A DNA stretch of 64,000 nt from assembly GCA_018662005.1 (NCBI GenBank), contig JABJHA010000002.1, positions 62,001 through 126,000 on the forward strand. The letters are read 5' to 3'. Below, piece after piece: positions 1 through 8,529 of the stretch. Every line of letters begins with the position of its first letter. Position 1 is the stretch's first letter. This DNA is from Rhodospirillaceae bacterium (GTDB lineage: Bacteria; Pseudomonadota; Alphaproteobacteria; Rhodospirillales; JABHCV01). The notes below the pieces were generated by a model. It saw only the letters and a program-made list of their open reading frames with translations. It had not been told where the DNA came from and made no database searches. Position numbers and translations under genes: made by a program.

Positions 1-773
1 AATTCGGTCAACCAGTCAGGAACAGTGGTGCCGCTCAATTTCGAGAATTTTTTCACCTGTGTAATGTTTGTCACCGGCAGGATGCCCGGAACGATAGGCA
101 CATGAATGCCAGCCGCGCGGGCCCGCTCAAGGAACCTGAGATAGGTTTCAGGTTCAAAGAAATACTGGGTGATGGCACGGGTCGCCCCGGCATCGATTTT
201 TCGCTTCAGGTTATCAAGATCTGCTTCCGGGTTTTTCGATTCCGGATGGCTTTCAGGGTAAGCGGCGACACTGATTTCAAAATCAGCGACTTTTTTCAGA
301 CCCGACACCAGATCGGAGGCATAAGCGTAGCCGTCCGGATTTGCTTGATACGACCCTGCACCTTCGGGCGCATCGCCACGCAAGGCGACGATGTGACGAA
401 TGCCAGCTTGCCAATAACGTTTGGCGATGTCGTCGATTTCCTGACGGTGGGATCCAACGCAGGTCAGGTGGGCAGCCGCTTCCAGGTTGGTTTCCTTGGC
501 GATCTTGACGACGGTTTCGTGGGTTCGCTCACGGGTCGTTCCCCCTGCCCCGTAGGTCACCGATACAAACGATGGTTTAACCGGGGACAATCTGTCGATA
601 CAGGACCACAGGGATGCTTCGGCTTTTTCGGTGGCAGGAGGGAAAAATTCAAATGAGACTTTGACTCCTTCAGGCAGCGGCAATGCGACGATCATGGACG
701 GATGGGGCCTGCGACCCGCTGCGGTGACGTTTAATAATTCCTGATAACGGCTGGTTTTTTCTCTTCTGGTCAT
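1..773 (-). CDS. metF: Methylenetetrahydrofolate reductase (3' end beyond window)
   Basis: Reduces 5,10-methylene-THF to 5-methyl-THF, the methyl donor for methionine synthesis; FAD-dependent TIM barrel in the cytoplasm. My reading of the reverse strand from 773 stays open to base 1, giving about 257 residues of a family of about 290-300, so only the last part is missing. Family signatures are visible in order: FEFFPPAT near residue 40, SVTYGAGGTTRERT, AHLTC, a LRGD loop, YPESHPES and ITQYFFE. The ATG at 773-771 overlaps the TGA of the upstream ArsR-methyltransferase gene (ATGA), so the two are translationally coupled and probably share its promoter and control. Confidence 0.95.
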   Translation of the reverse strand, partial: MTRREKTSRYQELLNVTAAGRRPHPSMIVALPLPEGVKVSFEFFPPATEKAEASLWSCIDRLSPVKPSFVSVTYGAGGTTRERTHETVVKIAKETNLEAAAHLTCVGSHRQEIDDIAKRYWQAGIRHIVALRGDAPEGAGSYQANPDGYAYASDLVSGLKKVADFEISVAAYPESHPESKNPEADLDNLKRKIDAGATRAITQYFFEPETYLRFLERARAAGIHVPIVPGILPVTNITQVKKFSKLSGTTVPDWLTE

Positions 774-1726
774 GATGCAGAATTTCCACTGTCATTCTTT
801 TGCCCCAACCAGATGGCGACCGTCAGCGGGTCGCCCGTCAGATGCTCGCTTTTCAACAAGGACATGCCGCTTGCCTTGAACCATGCGGCTACTTCGGCTT
901 CATCAAAACCCAGACGCCGGTGGGCATGTTCATCGCGCAGGCTTTCCTCGCCATGGGGAGCAAAATCAACCAGTAAAAGCAGACCGCCCGCCTTTAGCAC
1001 ACGCGCCGCCTCGCCCACAGCCCGGCCGGGACGATCAAGAAAATGTAGGACCTGATGCATGGTCACCGTGTCGAAGGCGCTCGCCTGAAAAGGAATTTGA
1101 TACATATCAGCCTGACGCACAGCGCAATTATTGCGTCCTGCCCGCTCAAGATTGGCCCGCGCGACGCTCAACATTTCCCGTGAAAGATCAATCCCCTCGC
1201 CCTTGATCAGGCGCTCCCCAAAAAGCTCCAACATACGTCCTGTACCAGTTCCGACATCCAGCAGTTCATCAATTTGGCGCCCGTCAAGCATGTCGAGCAA
1301 GACCCGCTCAACAACACTGTCATCGACATGCAAAGAGCGCAGTTTGTCCCAGCTTTCTGCATTACGGCGAAAATAATCAGCCGCCGCCCGTTCACGCTCA
1401 TTTTTAACCAGCGACAAACGTTCCAGATCCCGAGCAAGCGTCCCGTCATGATCGGGCAACATCGCATTTAACTGCTCGGCCAGATGGGCAGCAGCGCCTT
1501 CCTGCGCCTGCCTGTGGAACACCCAACTGCCTTCCCGAATGCGCTCAAGCAACCCTGCTTCGGTGAGCAATTTCAAATGTCGGGACACCCTGGGTTGGCT
1601 TTGTCCCAATATTCCAACGAGCTCACTGACCGTCAACTCACCATGGGCACACAACGCCAGCAGACGCAGCCGGGTCGGCTCCGCCGCCGCACGAAGGGCG
1701 CTCAACAAGGGTTCGATGGACTCCAT
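770..1726 (-). CDS. ArsR-family regulator fused to a SAM-dependent methyltransferase
   Basis: 318 residues in two parts. Residues about 5-75 form an ArsR winged helix, with the recognition region around QSQPRVSRHLKLL. Residues about 110-310 are a class I methyltransferase with the SAM-binding motif LLDVGTGTGRMLELF, an acidic end of strand 2 (GEGIDLS) and a late motif around VLKAGGLLLLVDF. No metal-binding cysteine pair of the ArsR/SmtB metal sensors is seen, so the ligand is more likely SAM or SAH bound by the C-terminal domain (inference). ArsR-methyltransferase fusions beside metF are a known alphaproteobacterial arrangement and fit control of methionine/SAM metabolism. It overlaps metF by four bases. 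A near-perfect palindrome lies 67-90 bp upstream of its start. Confidence 0.88.
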   Translation of the reverse strand: MESIEPLLSALRAAAEPTRLRLLALCAHGELTVSELVGILGQSQPRVSRHLKLLTEAGLLERIREGSWVFHRQAQEGAAAHLAEQLNAMLPDHDGTLARDLERLSLVKNERERAAADYFRRNAESWDKLRSLHVDDSVVERVLLDMLDGRQIDELLDVGTGTGRMLELFGERLIKGEGIDLSREMLSVARANLERAGRNNCAVRQADMYQIPFQASAFDTVTMHQVLHFLDRPGRAVGEAARVLKAGGLLLLVDFAPHGEESLRDEHAHRRLGFDEAEVAAWFKASGMSLLKSEHLTGDPLTVAIWLGQKNDSGNSAS

Positions 1727-2208
1727 AATGTGGCTCTTTCTGCTCCGATTTCGGGGTTTAAGAGGCTGAAAATTGAATTTAAATGTTATTAAATCAAGAT
1801 ATAAGCATATCTTTATATGGTTTTGACAAAAAGGTCCATTCCTTTTTACAAACCTTGTACAGGCATGTTTTTATTTAAGAATCCGGACTCTTGATAAATT
1901 TTACCTAAAATCGGGGTTGCCGTTGTTTTGGTCGCGAAGCTTGATGCCTTCATCTGTGTGGCTTTTTTGCAACATAGGTCTCCGCTCGTTTTGAAAGCGG
2001 GCTGTCTGCGCTGGTTTTTATCTGAATGCTATGTTATTTCATTAGTGGATTCGCATCGCCATTGGTTCCAATGACGACGTGGGTGTTGCAATCGGGACGC
2101 ACTTAATGATCCCGGAGTTGAGGTTTTGTTATTTGGTGGTTTTTTTTGCTGCTTCCGAATGGCGTTTTACGACGCGGTTATAAATAACGACGGGACGTGT
2201 TTTTTTAG
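1727..2208. other. Divergent intergenic region between arsR-methyltransferase and mlaA
   Basis: 482 bp without a convincing gene. The left part is AT-rich and holds the palindrome at 1793-1816 and probably the leftward promoter. The right part carries the mlaA leader, ending in a T-rich run directly before the mlaA ATG with no clear Shine-Dalgarno. I saw no riboswitch or small RNA I could defend. Confidence 0.6.
1793..1816. promoter_or_regulatory. Candidate ArsR-type operator (imperfect 24-bp palindrome)
   Basis: Left arm ATCAAGATAT (1793-1802), spacer AAGC, right arm ATATCTTTAT (1807-1816). The arms pair at 9 of 10 positions and the inner seven are perfect. It lies 67-90 bp upstream of the ArsR-methyltransferase start on the leftward strand. 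An autoregulatory site for that gene is the simplest reading. No binding data are available here. Confidence 0.55.
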
Positions 2209-3057
2209 ATGCTTATTCGCTTATTGGAAACAGTCACCAAATCCCGGTTAGGCTCACGCTTCCTGGTTCTGGCTTTTGCTTCTGTGCTGATGGTTGGTTG
2301 CGCAACAGCGCCCGATTCCAACGATCCCGAGGCCGTCGCTGAATATCAGGAGATCAATGATCCCGCAGAGCCAACCATGCGAGCGATTTTCGCCTTCAAT
2401 CAGGCTCTCGACACGGCCGTTCTGAAACCGGTTTCCAATGTTTACCGTAACGTTGCACCTGATAAGGTTCGTACTGGCGTTCATAATTTCCTCAACCATC
2501 TGCGCACCCCGGTGATTTTCTTCAACGATGTCCTGCAGGGCGAGTTTGAGAGCGCCATCACCACCCTGGTGCGCTTCCTGATCAACACCACAGCTGGTAT
2601 ATTTGGCCTTAACGATACCGCTAGCGATTTGGGCATCGAGTTCAAGAACGAAGACTTCGGCCAAACCCTGGCTGTCTGGAACATGCCCGAAGGCCCTTAC
2701 CTGATGTTACCGGTCTTTGGTCCCTCCAACCCGCGTGACGCCATCGGCCGGGTTGTCGATTTCTTTATTGATCCACTTAACATATGGGCCAGAAATAACA
2801 ATGAAGACTGGACCATCCCGACGCGCACCGCCGTTGATGCAATCGATTTCAGAGCCCTTCATTACGACGCCATTGAAGATCTTGAAAAATCCTCTCTTGA
2901 TTTCTACGCGACCATTCGCAGTCTCTACCGTCAGCGCCGAACAGACGAAATCAACAACGGCGAGGTTGATCCTTCGACGGCTGTCCCAAGCATTGGGCAA
3001 TTCATGGACGACGAACCGGAACCGCGCACCAACGACGAGATTTCACAAACTAACTAG
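2209..3057 (+). CDS. mlaA: MlaA/VacJ outer-membrane lipoprotein
   Basis: Removes mislocalised phospholipid from the outer leaflet of the outer membrane and passes it to MlaC, in the maintenance-of-lipid-asymmetry pathway. The 282-residue product starts with a lipoprotein signal ending in a VLMVGC lipobox; Cys31 is the predicted lipidation site. The family core follows: EINDPAEP, FNQALD, a run around VRTGVHNFLNHLRTPVIFFN, EDFGQTLAVW and GPYLMLPVFGPSNPRD. The ATG at 2209 has a poor ribosome site, but the signal peptide needs it. mlaC follows 11 bp downstream. The MlaFED transporter genes are not in this window. Confidence 0.94.
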   Translation: MLIRLLETVTKSRLGSRFLVLAFASVLMVGCATAPDSNDPEAVAEYQEINDPAEPTMRAIFAFNQALDTAVLKPVSNVYRNVAPDKVRTGVHNFLNHLRTPVIFFNDVLQGEFESAITTLVRFLINTTAGIFGLNDTASDLGIEFKNEDFGQTLAVWNMPEGPYLMLPVFGPSNPRDAIGRVVDFFIDPLNIWARNNNEDWTIPTRTAVDAIDFRALHYDAIEDLEKSSLDFYATIRSLYRQRRTDEINNGEVDPSTAVPSIGQFMDDEPEPRTNDEISQTN

Positions 3058-3068
3058 CAGGGGGCACA

Positions 3069-3713
3069 ATGACAATCTGGCGTCCCTTGATTTCCTTTCT
3101 GCCCGCTTTCATCGTATTGGCCGGGCTTTCTTTTTCGCCACATCCAGCCTTGTCGGCCTCCTTTGAAGAGGAAGCAACAACCTTCGTTCAAGAGCTGGCC
3201 GAAAAGGCGATCCGGGAACTAACCGATAAGGAAACGCCACGGATTGAGCGCATCGAACGCTTTCGGGCATACTTCAATGATCATTTCGCCGTAAGCGGCA
3301 TCGGTAAATGGATATTAGGCCGCCATTGGCGTAAGGCCAGTGAAGCAGAGCGTGCCGAATACCTGAAACTTTTTGAAGACCTGATGGTGGTTTCCTACGT
3401 AGATCGTTTTGCCGCCTACGTTGGGGAGCCCCTGCATATTCACAAAGCCACCCTACTGGACGAAAAAAACGTCACGGTGTTTTCCGACATTCACCAGAAA
3501 GATGGCGTCAGCGCCGTGCGGGTTGACTGGCGGGTTGCCCGTAAGGACGAACTTTTAAAGGTCGTCGATGTGATTGTTGAGGGTACTTCCATGAGCAACA
3601 CGCTGCGCTCGGATTTTGGTTCAATCATCCGTCAGCGCGGCGGCAAGGTTGCAGGCTTGCTTGAAGCCCTGCGTGAAAAAACCGACACCCTTAATAAAGA
3701 AGAAGACGGCTAG
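3069..3713 (+). CDS. mlaC: MlaC periplasmic phospholipid-binding protein (Ttg2D family)
   Basis: 214-residue periplasmic carrier that shuttles phospholipid between MlaA and the inner-membrane MlaFEDB complex. An N-terminal signal peptide ends near ALSASF (about residue 30). The mature part shows the Tgt2/MlaC pattern: alternating helices around ERFRAYFNDHFAVSGIGKWILGRHW, then a beta sheet with VDWRVARKDELLKVVDV and the closing IIRQRGGKVAGLLEAL. A ribosome site AGCAGGGGG lies just before the ATG at 3069. It is co-transcribed with mlaA. Length and ending are normal for the family. Confidence 0.93.
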   Translation: MTIWRPLISFLPAFIVLAGLSFSPHPALSASFEEEATTFVQELAEKAIRELTDKETPRIERIERFRAYFNDHFAVSGIGKWILGRHWRKASEAERAEYLKLFEDLMVVSYVDRFAAYVGEPLHIHKATLLDEKNVTVFSDIHQKDGVSAVRVDWRVARKDELLKVVDVIVEGTSMSNTLRSDFGSIIRQRGGKVAGLLEALREKTDTLNKEEDG

Positions 3714-3739
3714 AACAGGATCAAGCCCCTCAAGCGCCG

Positions 3740-3796
3740 GGCGGGGCCGTTCGGCTCCTTGCCCCGCCGCATAAGCGGCGGCCCGCAGTCGCGGGC
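3740..3796. repeat. GC-rich stem-loop cluster (REP-like or terminator)
   Basis: Three adjacent inverted repeats lie between the convergent mlaC and ettA genes: GGCGGGGC (3740-3747) with GCCCCGCC (3761-3768); CCGC (3767-3770) with GCGG (3775-3778); GCCCGC (3781-3786) with GCGGGC (3791-3796). No T-run follows, so a classical rho-independent terminator is unlikely. A dispersed REP-type element or a bidirectional structural terminator are the options. The rest of 3714-3913 holds no gene. Confidence 0.6.
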
Positions 3797-3913
3797 TTGG
3801 GGGAGCCCGAAAAAATCAACAACAAAATGAAACTCCTGTTGCCAAGTGAAACTTGACTTCCAGAGGCTTAAGCCAAGCGAACGGAGTGAGCGCCCGGCGA
3901 CTGAGGGGCATCC

Positions 3914-5593
3914 CTAACGTTTAAGTGGCTTGTACTTAATACGATGCGGCTGGTCGGCGTCTGTGCCCAGGCGACGATGACGGTCGGCTTCGTAGTCTTC
4001 GTAATTGCCCTCGAACCAAACCACCTGACTATCCCCTTCAAAGGCCAGCATATGGGTCGCCAGCCGGTCCAGGAACCAGCGATCATGGCTGATGATAATG
4101 GCGCAACCGGCAAAGTTGGCGAGCGCGTCTTCAAGGGCGCTGAGGGTTTCAAGATCAAGATCATTGGTCGGTTCATCAAGGAGCAGAACGTTGGAGCCGG
4201 ACTTCAACATGTTGGCCAGATGGACGCGGTTTCTCTCGCCACCTGAAAGCTGCCCGACCTTCTTTTGCTGGTCACCGCCCTTGAAATTGAAGCGGGCCAC
4301 GTAAGCGCGACTTTGCACCGAGTGCTTGCCGAGCATGATTTCATCATGGCCGCCGCTGATTTCTTCCCACACGGTTTTCTTGTCATCAAGAGAGTCGCGG
4401 GACTGGTCCACATAACCAAGCTCGACGGTTTCGCCCTTACGAAGCGTTCCGCCATCGGGTTCTTCAGAGCCGGTTATCATTCTGAACAGGGTCGTTTTTC
4501 CGGCGCCGTTGGCGCCGATAACACCGACGATCCCGCCCGGTGGCAGTTTGAAGCTCAAATCTTCAATCAGCATCCTGTCGGCATACCCCTTGTTAAGACC
4601 TTCGGCCTCAATCACCAGGTTGCCAAGGCGCTGCCCCGGCGGAATAACGATCTGTGCACGGTCTGTATTGCGCTCTTCAGCCTTGGCCAGCAGGTCATCA
4701 TAGGCCGTGATGCGGGCCTTGCTTTTTGCCTGACGCGCCCTGGGGGAGGCTTGAATCCATTCCAGTTCTTTCTTCAGTGTGCGCTGTCTTGCGCTTTCTT
4801 CGTTTTCTTCCTGGGCCAGACGTTTGCGTTTTTGTTCCAGCCAGGCCGAATAATTTCCTTCGTAGGGAATGCCTTTGCCACGATCCAGTTCCAGAATCCA
4901 GCCGGTGACGTTATCAAGAAAGTAGCGATCATGGGTAACGATCATGACCGTGCCTTCGTAATCATGAAGAAAGTGTTCCAGCCACGCCACCGATTCGGCG
5001 TCCAGATGGTTGGTCGGTTCATCGAGCATCAGGATGTCCGGACGCTCCAGCAACAATTTGCATAAGGCAACGCGACGACGTTCGCCGCCCGACAGGGTGG
5101 TGACGTCGGCATCACCTGGGGGGCAACGCAACGCGTCCATGGCAATTTCGATGGTCCGTTCAACTTCCCAGCCACCCACGGCATCAATTTTTTCCTGCAA
5201 ATCACCCTGTTCGGCGAGCAGATCATTCATTTCATCGTCGTCCATGGGTTCGGCAAAGCGAGCGCTGATTTCATTAAAGCGCTCAAGTAATTCCTTGGTT
5301 TCACCCAGTCCTTCCATGATGTTGGCTTCGACGTTCTTGGTCGGATCAAGTTGTGGTTCCTGTTCCAGATAGCCTACACGAATACCATCGGCGGCCCACG
5401 CCTCACCGCCAAAGTCCGTATCGATACCGGCGACAATCTTCATCAACGTTGATTTGCCGGCCCCGTTGGGACCAAGCACGCCAATTTTGGCGCCAGGCAG
5501 AAATGAAAGTGTGATGCCCTTCAATATTTCCTTTCCGCCGGGGAAAGTTTTGGTCAGGTTTTTCATCACGTAGGAGTACTGATAGGACGCCAT
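3914..5593 (-). CDS. ettA: Energy-dependent translational throttle protein, ABC-F ATPase
   Basis: Ribosome-associated ABC-F protein that binds the E site and gates the first elongation step according to the ATP/ADP ratio. 559 residues, the usual EttA length. It has two ATPase domains: Walker [10 protein letters not shown] and signature [15 protein letters not shown] with [11 protein letters not shown] in the first; Walker [10 protein letters not shown], signature [15 protein letters not shown] and [10 protein letters not shown] in the second. Between them is a charged arm with [17 protein letters not shown] and a helical linker [10 protein letters not shown], as in EttA and unlike Uup or YheS. 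It stands alone, leftward, diverging from the exonuclease gene. Confidence 0.95.
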   Translation of the reverse strand: MASYQYSYVMKNLTKTFPGGKEILKGITLSFLPGAKIGVLGPNGAGKSTLMKIVAGIDTDFGGEAWAADGIRVGYLEQEPQLDPTKNVEANIMEGLGETKELLERFNEISARFAEPMDDDEMNDLLAEQGDLQEKIDAVGGWEVERTIEIAMDALRCPPGDADVTTLSGGERRRVALCKLLLERPDILMLDEPTNHLDAESVAWLEHFLHDYEGTVMIVTHDRYFLDNVTGWILELDRGKGIPYEGNYSAWLEQKRKRLAQEENEESARQRTLKKELEWIQASPRARQAKSKARITAYDDLLAKAEERNTDRAQIVIPPGQRLGNLVIEAEGLNKGYADRMLIEDLSFKLPPGGIVGVIGANGAGKTTLFRMITGSEEPDGGTLRKGETVELGYVDQSRDSLDDKKTVWEEISGGHDEIMLGKHSVQSRAYVARFNFKGGDQQKKVGQLSGGERNRVHLANMLKSGSNVLLLDEPTNDLDLETLSALEDALANFAGCAIIISHDRWFLDRLATHMLAFEGDSQVVWFEGNYEDYEADRHRRLGTDADQPHRIKYKPLKR

Positions 5594-5704
5594 TTAGGTC
5601 TCCGGAACTTTAATTCAAATGGAACAGGGGCCGTTTGTAACCTATTGCGCAAATGAATCCAAGACGCTGCAAACAGGTGGCGGATATGTTAGGGTAAAGG
5701 TGCC

Positions 5705-6589
5705 ATGAACCATCACGCGACCAGCTTGAGAACCATCATCGCCGCCACCTTTGCCGGCTTGATAATGCTCGCCCTGATCATTGCCGCGCTTTCCTGGACA
5801 TGGGCCGGTCAAACCGCTGCCCTGGGCGTGCTCGCCCTCACTGCCGTCCTGCTGCCGACATGGCTGGCCCTCGACCGGGTGATGGCGGCGCGCCAACACG
5901 ATCACAGAAATTTGCCCGAAAGGCCGGAATTCTATGACCACGATTTGCTCAATCAGCCGATGCATATCGAGGAGTTGGGCGGCAGGTCCCTTAAATCCCT
6001 CACTTATGTGGTTTTCGATACGGAAACCACGGGTCTCAGCCCATCGGGCGGTGATGAAATTATTTCTATCGCCGGGGTTCGGGTTCGTGATGGCAAGATC
6101 GAGCGGGGTGATGTCTTTACCTCGTTGGTCAACCCCGGGCGAGACATACCCAAGGCTTCCATCCAGTTTCATGGCATCACCGATGACATGGTGGCCGGTG
6201 AGCGGGACATCGCCGCGGTACTTCCGGAGTTCAAGACTTTCATCGGCGAGTCCGTTCTGGTTGCCCACAACGCCGCTTTCGATATGAAATTCCTGAAATT
6301 GAAGGAAGAACATTGCCACATTGTCTTCGATCACATCGTTCTTGATACCTTGCTTCTGTCGGTGTTCATGCACGACAAAACAACGAAACACACCCTGGAT
6401 GCCATCGCCGAACGCCTGGGTGTGGAAATTGAAGGTCGGCATACAGCCCTGGGCGACTCCATGGTTACCGCAGGTATTCTGTTAAGAATGCTCGATATGT
6501 TGGAAACACGTGGAATTAGCACCCTGAGGCAAGCCATCAATGCCTCCAACCAGATGGTCGAAGTGCGCAAACAGCAGGAACAGTTCTAG
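5705..6589 (+). CDS. Membrane-anchored DnaQ-like 3'-5' exonuclease
   Basis: 294 residues. Two hydrophobic helices (about residues 10-60) precede a DEDD exonuclease domain of DNA polymerase III epsilon/RNase T type. Exo I is [15 protein letters not shown] (about residue 105), Exo II lies near [11 protein letters not shown], and Exo III is [18 protein letters not shown] with the expected His and Asp, so the site looks intact. The ATG at 5705 follows a GGTAAAGGTG ribosome site. It converges on a CBS/DUF294 gene 16 bp away. Exonuclease, CBS/DUF294 and solute-symporter genes are often neighbours in proteobacteria. The membrane anchor argues against a replicative subunit. Confidence 0.85.
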   Translation: MNHHATSLRTIIAATFAGLIMLALIIAALSWTWAGQTAALGVLALTAVLLPTWLALDRVMAARQHDHRNLPERPEFYDHDLLNQPMHIEELGGRSLKSLTYVVFDTETTGLSPSGGDEIISIAGVRVRDGKIERGDVFTSLVNPGRDIPKASIQFHGITDDMVAGERDIAAVLPEFKTFIGESVLVAHNAAFDMKFLKLKEEHCHIVFDHIVLDTLLLSVFMHDKTTKHTLDAIAERLGVEIEGRHTALGDSMVTAGILLRMLDMLETRGISTLRQAINASNQMVEVRKQQEQF

Positions 6590-6605
6590 AGCATAAAACC
6601 AACGA

Positions 6606-8066
6606 TCAAAATATGTCCGCGGTGAATTCGGATTTTACCCGTTTGCGCAGGTCATCAATGATTTTCAAGGCTTCTGTCAGGCGTTTTTGTTGACGCCCGG
6701 ACAGGGTTTCCGGATCGACATGGTAGCCGACATGTTTGCCTTCTTTGAAATCCGATATCTGTTTATCAAGCAAAATTCCGGTCAGCAATTCAAAAGCGGC
6801 AGCCAATGTCTCGCGCTCGGTTTCGTCGAGAATTCCTTTTAAATGAAGCGCTTCGATGCGGCTTAAAGTCGCGGCTTCGGTGATCGCTTCACGCAGGGAC
6901 AAAAGACGAATGGCCTCGACCATAGGCAAGGTGCCTGTGTGCTTGAGGTTGATCTGGCCTTTGAATTCCTGCTCTTCATCATCGGTTATGAAGCCGCCAA
7001 AAAACCCCAGGGCGACGTTATGATCAGCAATTTCCGAGAACATTGCCGATAAATAAAAATGATTTGCGGCAATCATTTTGGCAACCTGATTGCGCAGCTC
7101 GATGGCCAGGTTGACATCCCCATAGACCGATTGAAAATCGAAAAAGATATCCGACAGGCGAATGGCGACAAAGTTATGCTTGCGGCCCCACAAATCGATT
7201 TGCCTGACCCACTGTGAAGCCGTTTTACGCCATAACGGATTGATCGCCATGCAGTAGCCCTTGCACAGGGGTAAACCAACACCATCCAGCTCCCTGGTCA
7301 TGCGATCAGCCAGCTCCATGAAAAAACCATCAACCCGGGTGTGATCCTCATCTGGATAATCTTCAAGAATGAAACCGTTATCCTGATCGGGAAACAGATA
7401 GTTTTCACCGCGTCCGCCCGAACCAAAAACAATGGCCGCAAACTTTACTGGTGGCGCGCCAAGCCCTTCGCTTTCCATGTCAGCCAAGCAGGCATCAATC
7501 ACGCGCCGGTAGATAAGATTGTTCACATGAGTCAACAAAGCCTGCACTTCAGAAGCAGGAAGATTGTCATCAAGAAGTTCACGGGCAAGATCAACCTGGG
7601 CTTGCTTGACTTTTTTCAGGCCATCAATGCTGCCCCGGTGGGTCAACTGATCAATTTGGCCCATCATCTTTTCATTGGTTACGGCCATGGCGTCATGCAG
7701 ATCGATCATGCCCATTGGGTTCCCATCTTCATCGACGACAGGCATATGCTTTAAGTCATAACGGCGCATCCGGGCGATCGCGCGGAACAGATAATCATCT
7801 GATGAAATAGACATCACCGGTGTCGTCATCACCTGTGCCAACGGGGTGTCCCCAGGAACCTGAAATGCGACCCGGCGGCTGATGTCCTGTTCGGTAACTA
7901 TGCCAACAACCATGCCTTGTGCGTCGGTGACGACAACACTTGAAACACGTGCCTCCCGCATGGCCTCGATGGCTTCGGACACGGGGTTGGACGGGCCCAG
8001 CACAAGCGGTGCCTGGCGCATGAAATCACGAACCAATTTGGAAAAAATAGCCGTTTGAGAGCGCAC
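6606..8066 (-). CDS. CBS-domain protein with DUF294 nucleotidyltransferase-like region
   Basis: 486 residues. Residues about 10-135 form a CBS pair (VLGPSNPVSEAIEAMRE, VVTDAQGMVVGIVTEQDI, HMPVVDEDGNPMGMIDLHD), which usually binds adenine nucleotides. Residues about 145-330 are the DUF294 region with a GlnD-like nucleotidyltransferase motif FGSGGRGENYLFPDQDN, keeping the GS, the Arg and the D-x-D pair. Residues about 340-480 are the helical DUF294_C domain. It diverges from the symporter gene across a 463-bp region. Proteins of this type beside solute symporters are thought to regulate transport; the substrate modified is unknown. Confidence 0.85.
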   Translation of the reverse strand: MRSQTAIFSKLVRDFMRQAPLVLGPSNPVSEAIEAMREARVSSVVVTDAQGMVVGIVTEQDISRRVAFQVPGDTPLAQVMTTPVMSISSDDYLFRAIARMRRYDLKHMPVVDEDGNPMGMIDLHDAMAVTNEKMMGQIDQLTHRGSIDGLKKVKQAQVDLARELLDDNLPASEVQALLTHVNNLIYRRVIDACLADMESEGLGAPPVKFAAIVFGSGGRGENYLFPDQDNGFILEDYPDEDHTRVDGFFMELADRMTRELDGVGLPLCKGYCMAINPLWRKTASQWVRQIDLWGRKHNFVAIRLSDIFFDFQSVYGDVNLAIELRNQVAKMIAANHFYLSAMFSEIADHNVALGFFGGFITDDEEQEFKGQINLKHTGTLPMVEAIRLLSLREAITEAATLSRIEALHLKGILDETERETLAAAFELLTGILLDKQISDFKEGKHVGYHVDPETLSGRQQKRLTEALKIIDDLRKRVKSEFTADIF

Positions 8067-8529
8067 CGAATCTCACTCCGATTCTGTCAATTTTTGACGT
8101 TTTTCGTTATTATTCAAAAACTCTAATATAAAAGTTAGTTCTTTTGCTCATTTTCCAAAAGAGTCACGCTTTAACATGATTTTTTCAAGCCGTGTTTACT
8201 AAACTTTACGCGTCAGGCTATAAAACCACATTAAATCAATAAGATAGAAAAATTAATGTGAAAAAATTCAGGTTTTTTTCAAGAACTTGCCCACCTTTTT
8301 TCTTGTAATAAAGTTTCAATTTTCCGAATTGTGAGAAACAACGTTTACAGCGTTGTTTATAATCCTTGGAAATGTTATCAAATTACCAACTTTTATTCGG
8401 CTTTTTCACGTTGTTACGCCGGATTAGTTGAGTACTTTTCGCAGTTAGATGCGGCATTTGACTTAAGTAATTCATTTAAGTTGGCGGCCCGTTTAACACA
8501 ACAGGGACTAGATTAAGGGGAGAAATATC
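8067..8529. other. AT-rich divergent promoter region of CBS/DUF294 and symporter genes
   Basis: 463 bp, clearly richer in A+T than the flanking genes, with no defensible gene. It should hold both divergent promoters. An inverted repeat ACTTAA (8461-8466) N9 TTAAGT (8476-8481) sits about 50-70 bp upstream of the symporter start. A strong ribosome site AAGGGGAG lies just before it. A short open frame at 8331-8516 lacks family features and a ribosome site and was not called. Confidence 0.6.

Noticed and set aside
102-656. 184-residue rightward open frame
   Set aside because: It is antisense to metF, whose reverse-strand product shows clear family motifs.
8331-8516. 61-residue open frame in the AT-rich symporter leader
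   Set aside because: No ribosome site, no recognisable motif and odd composition; likely chance.
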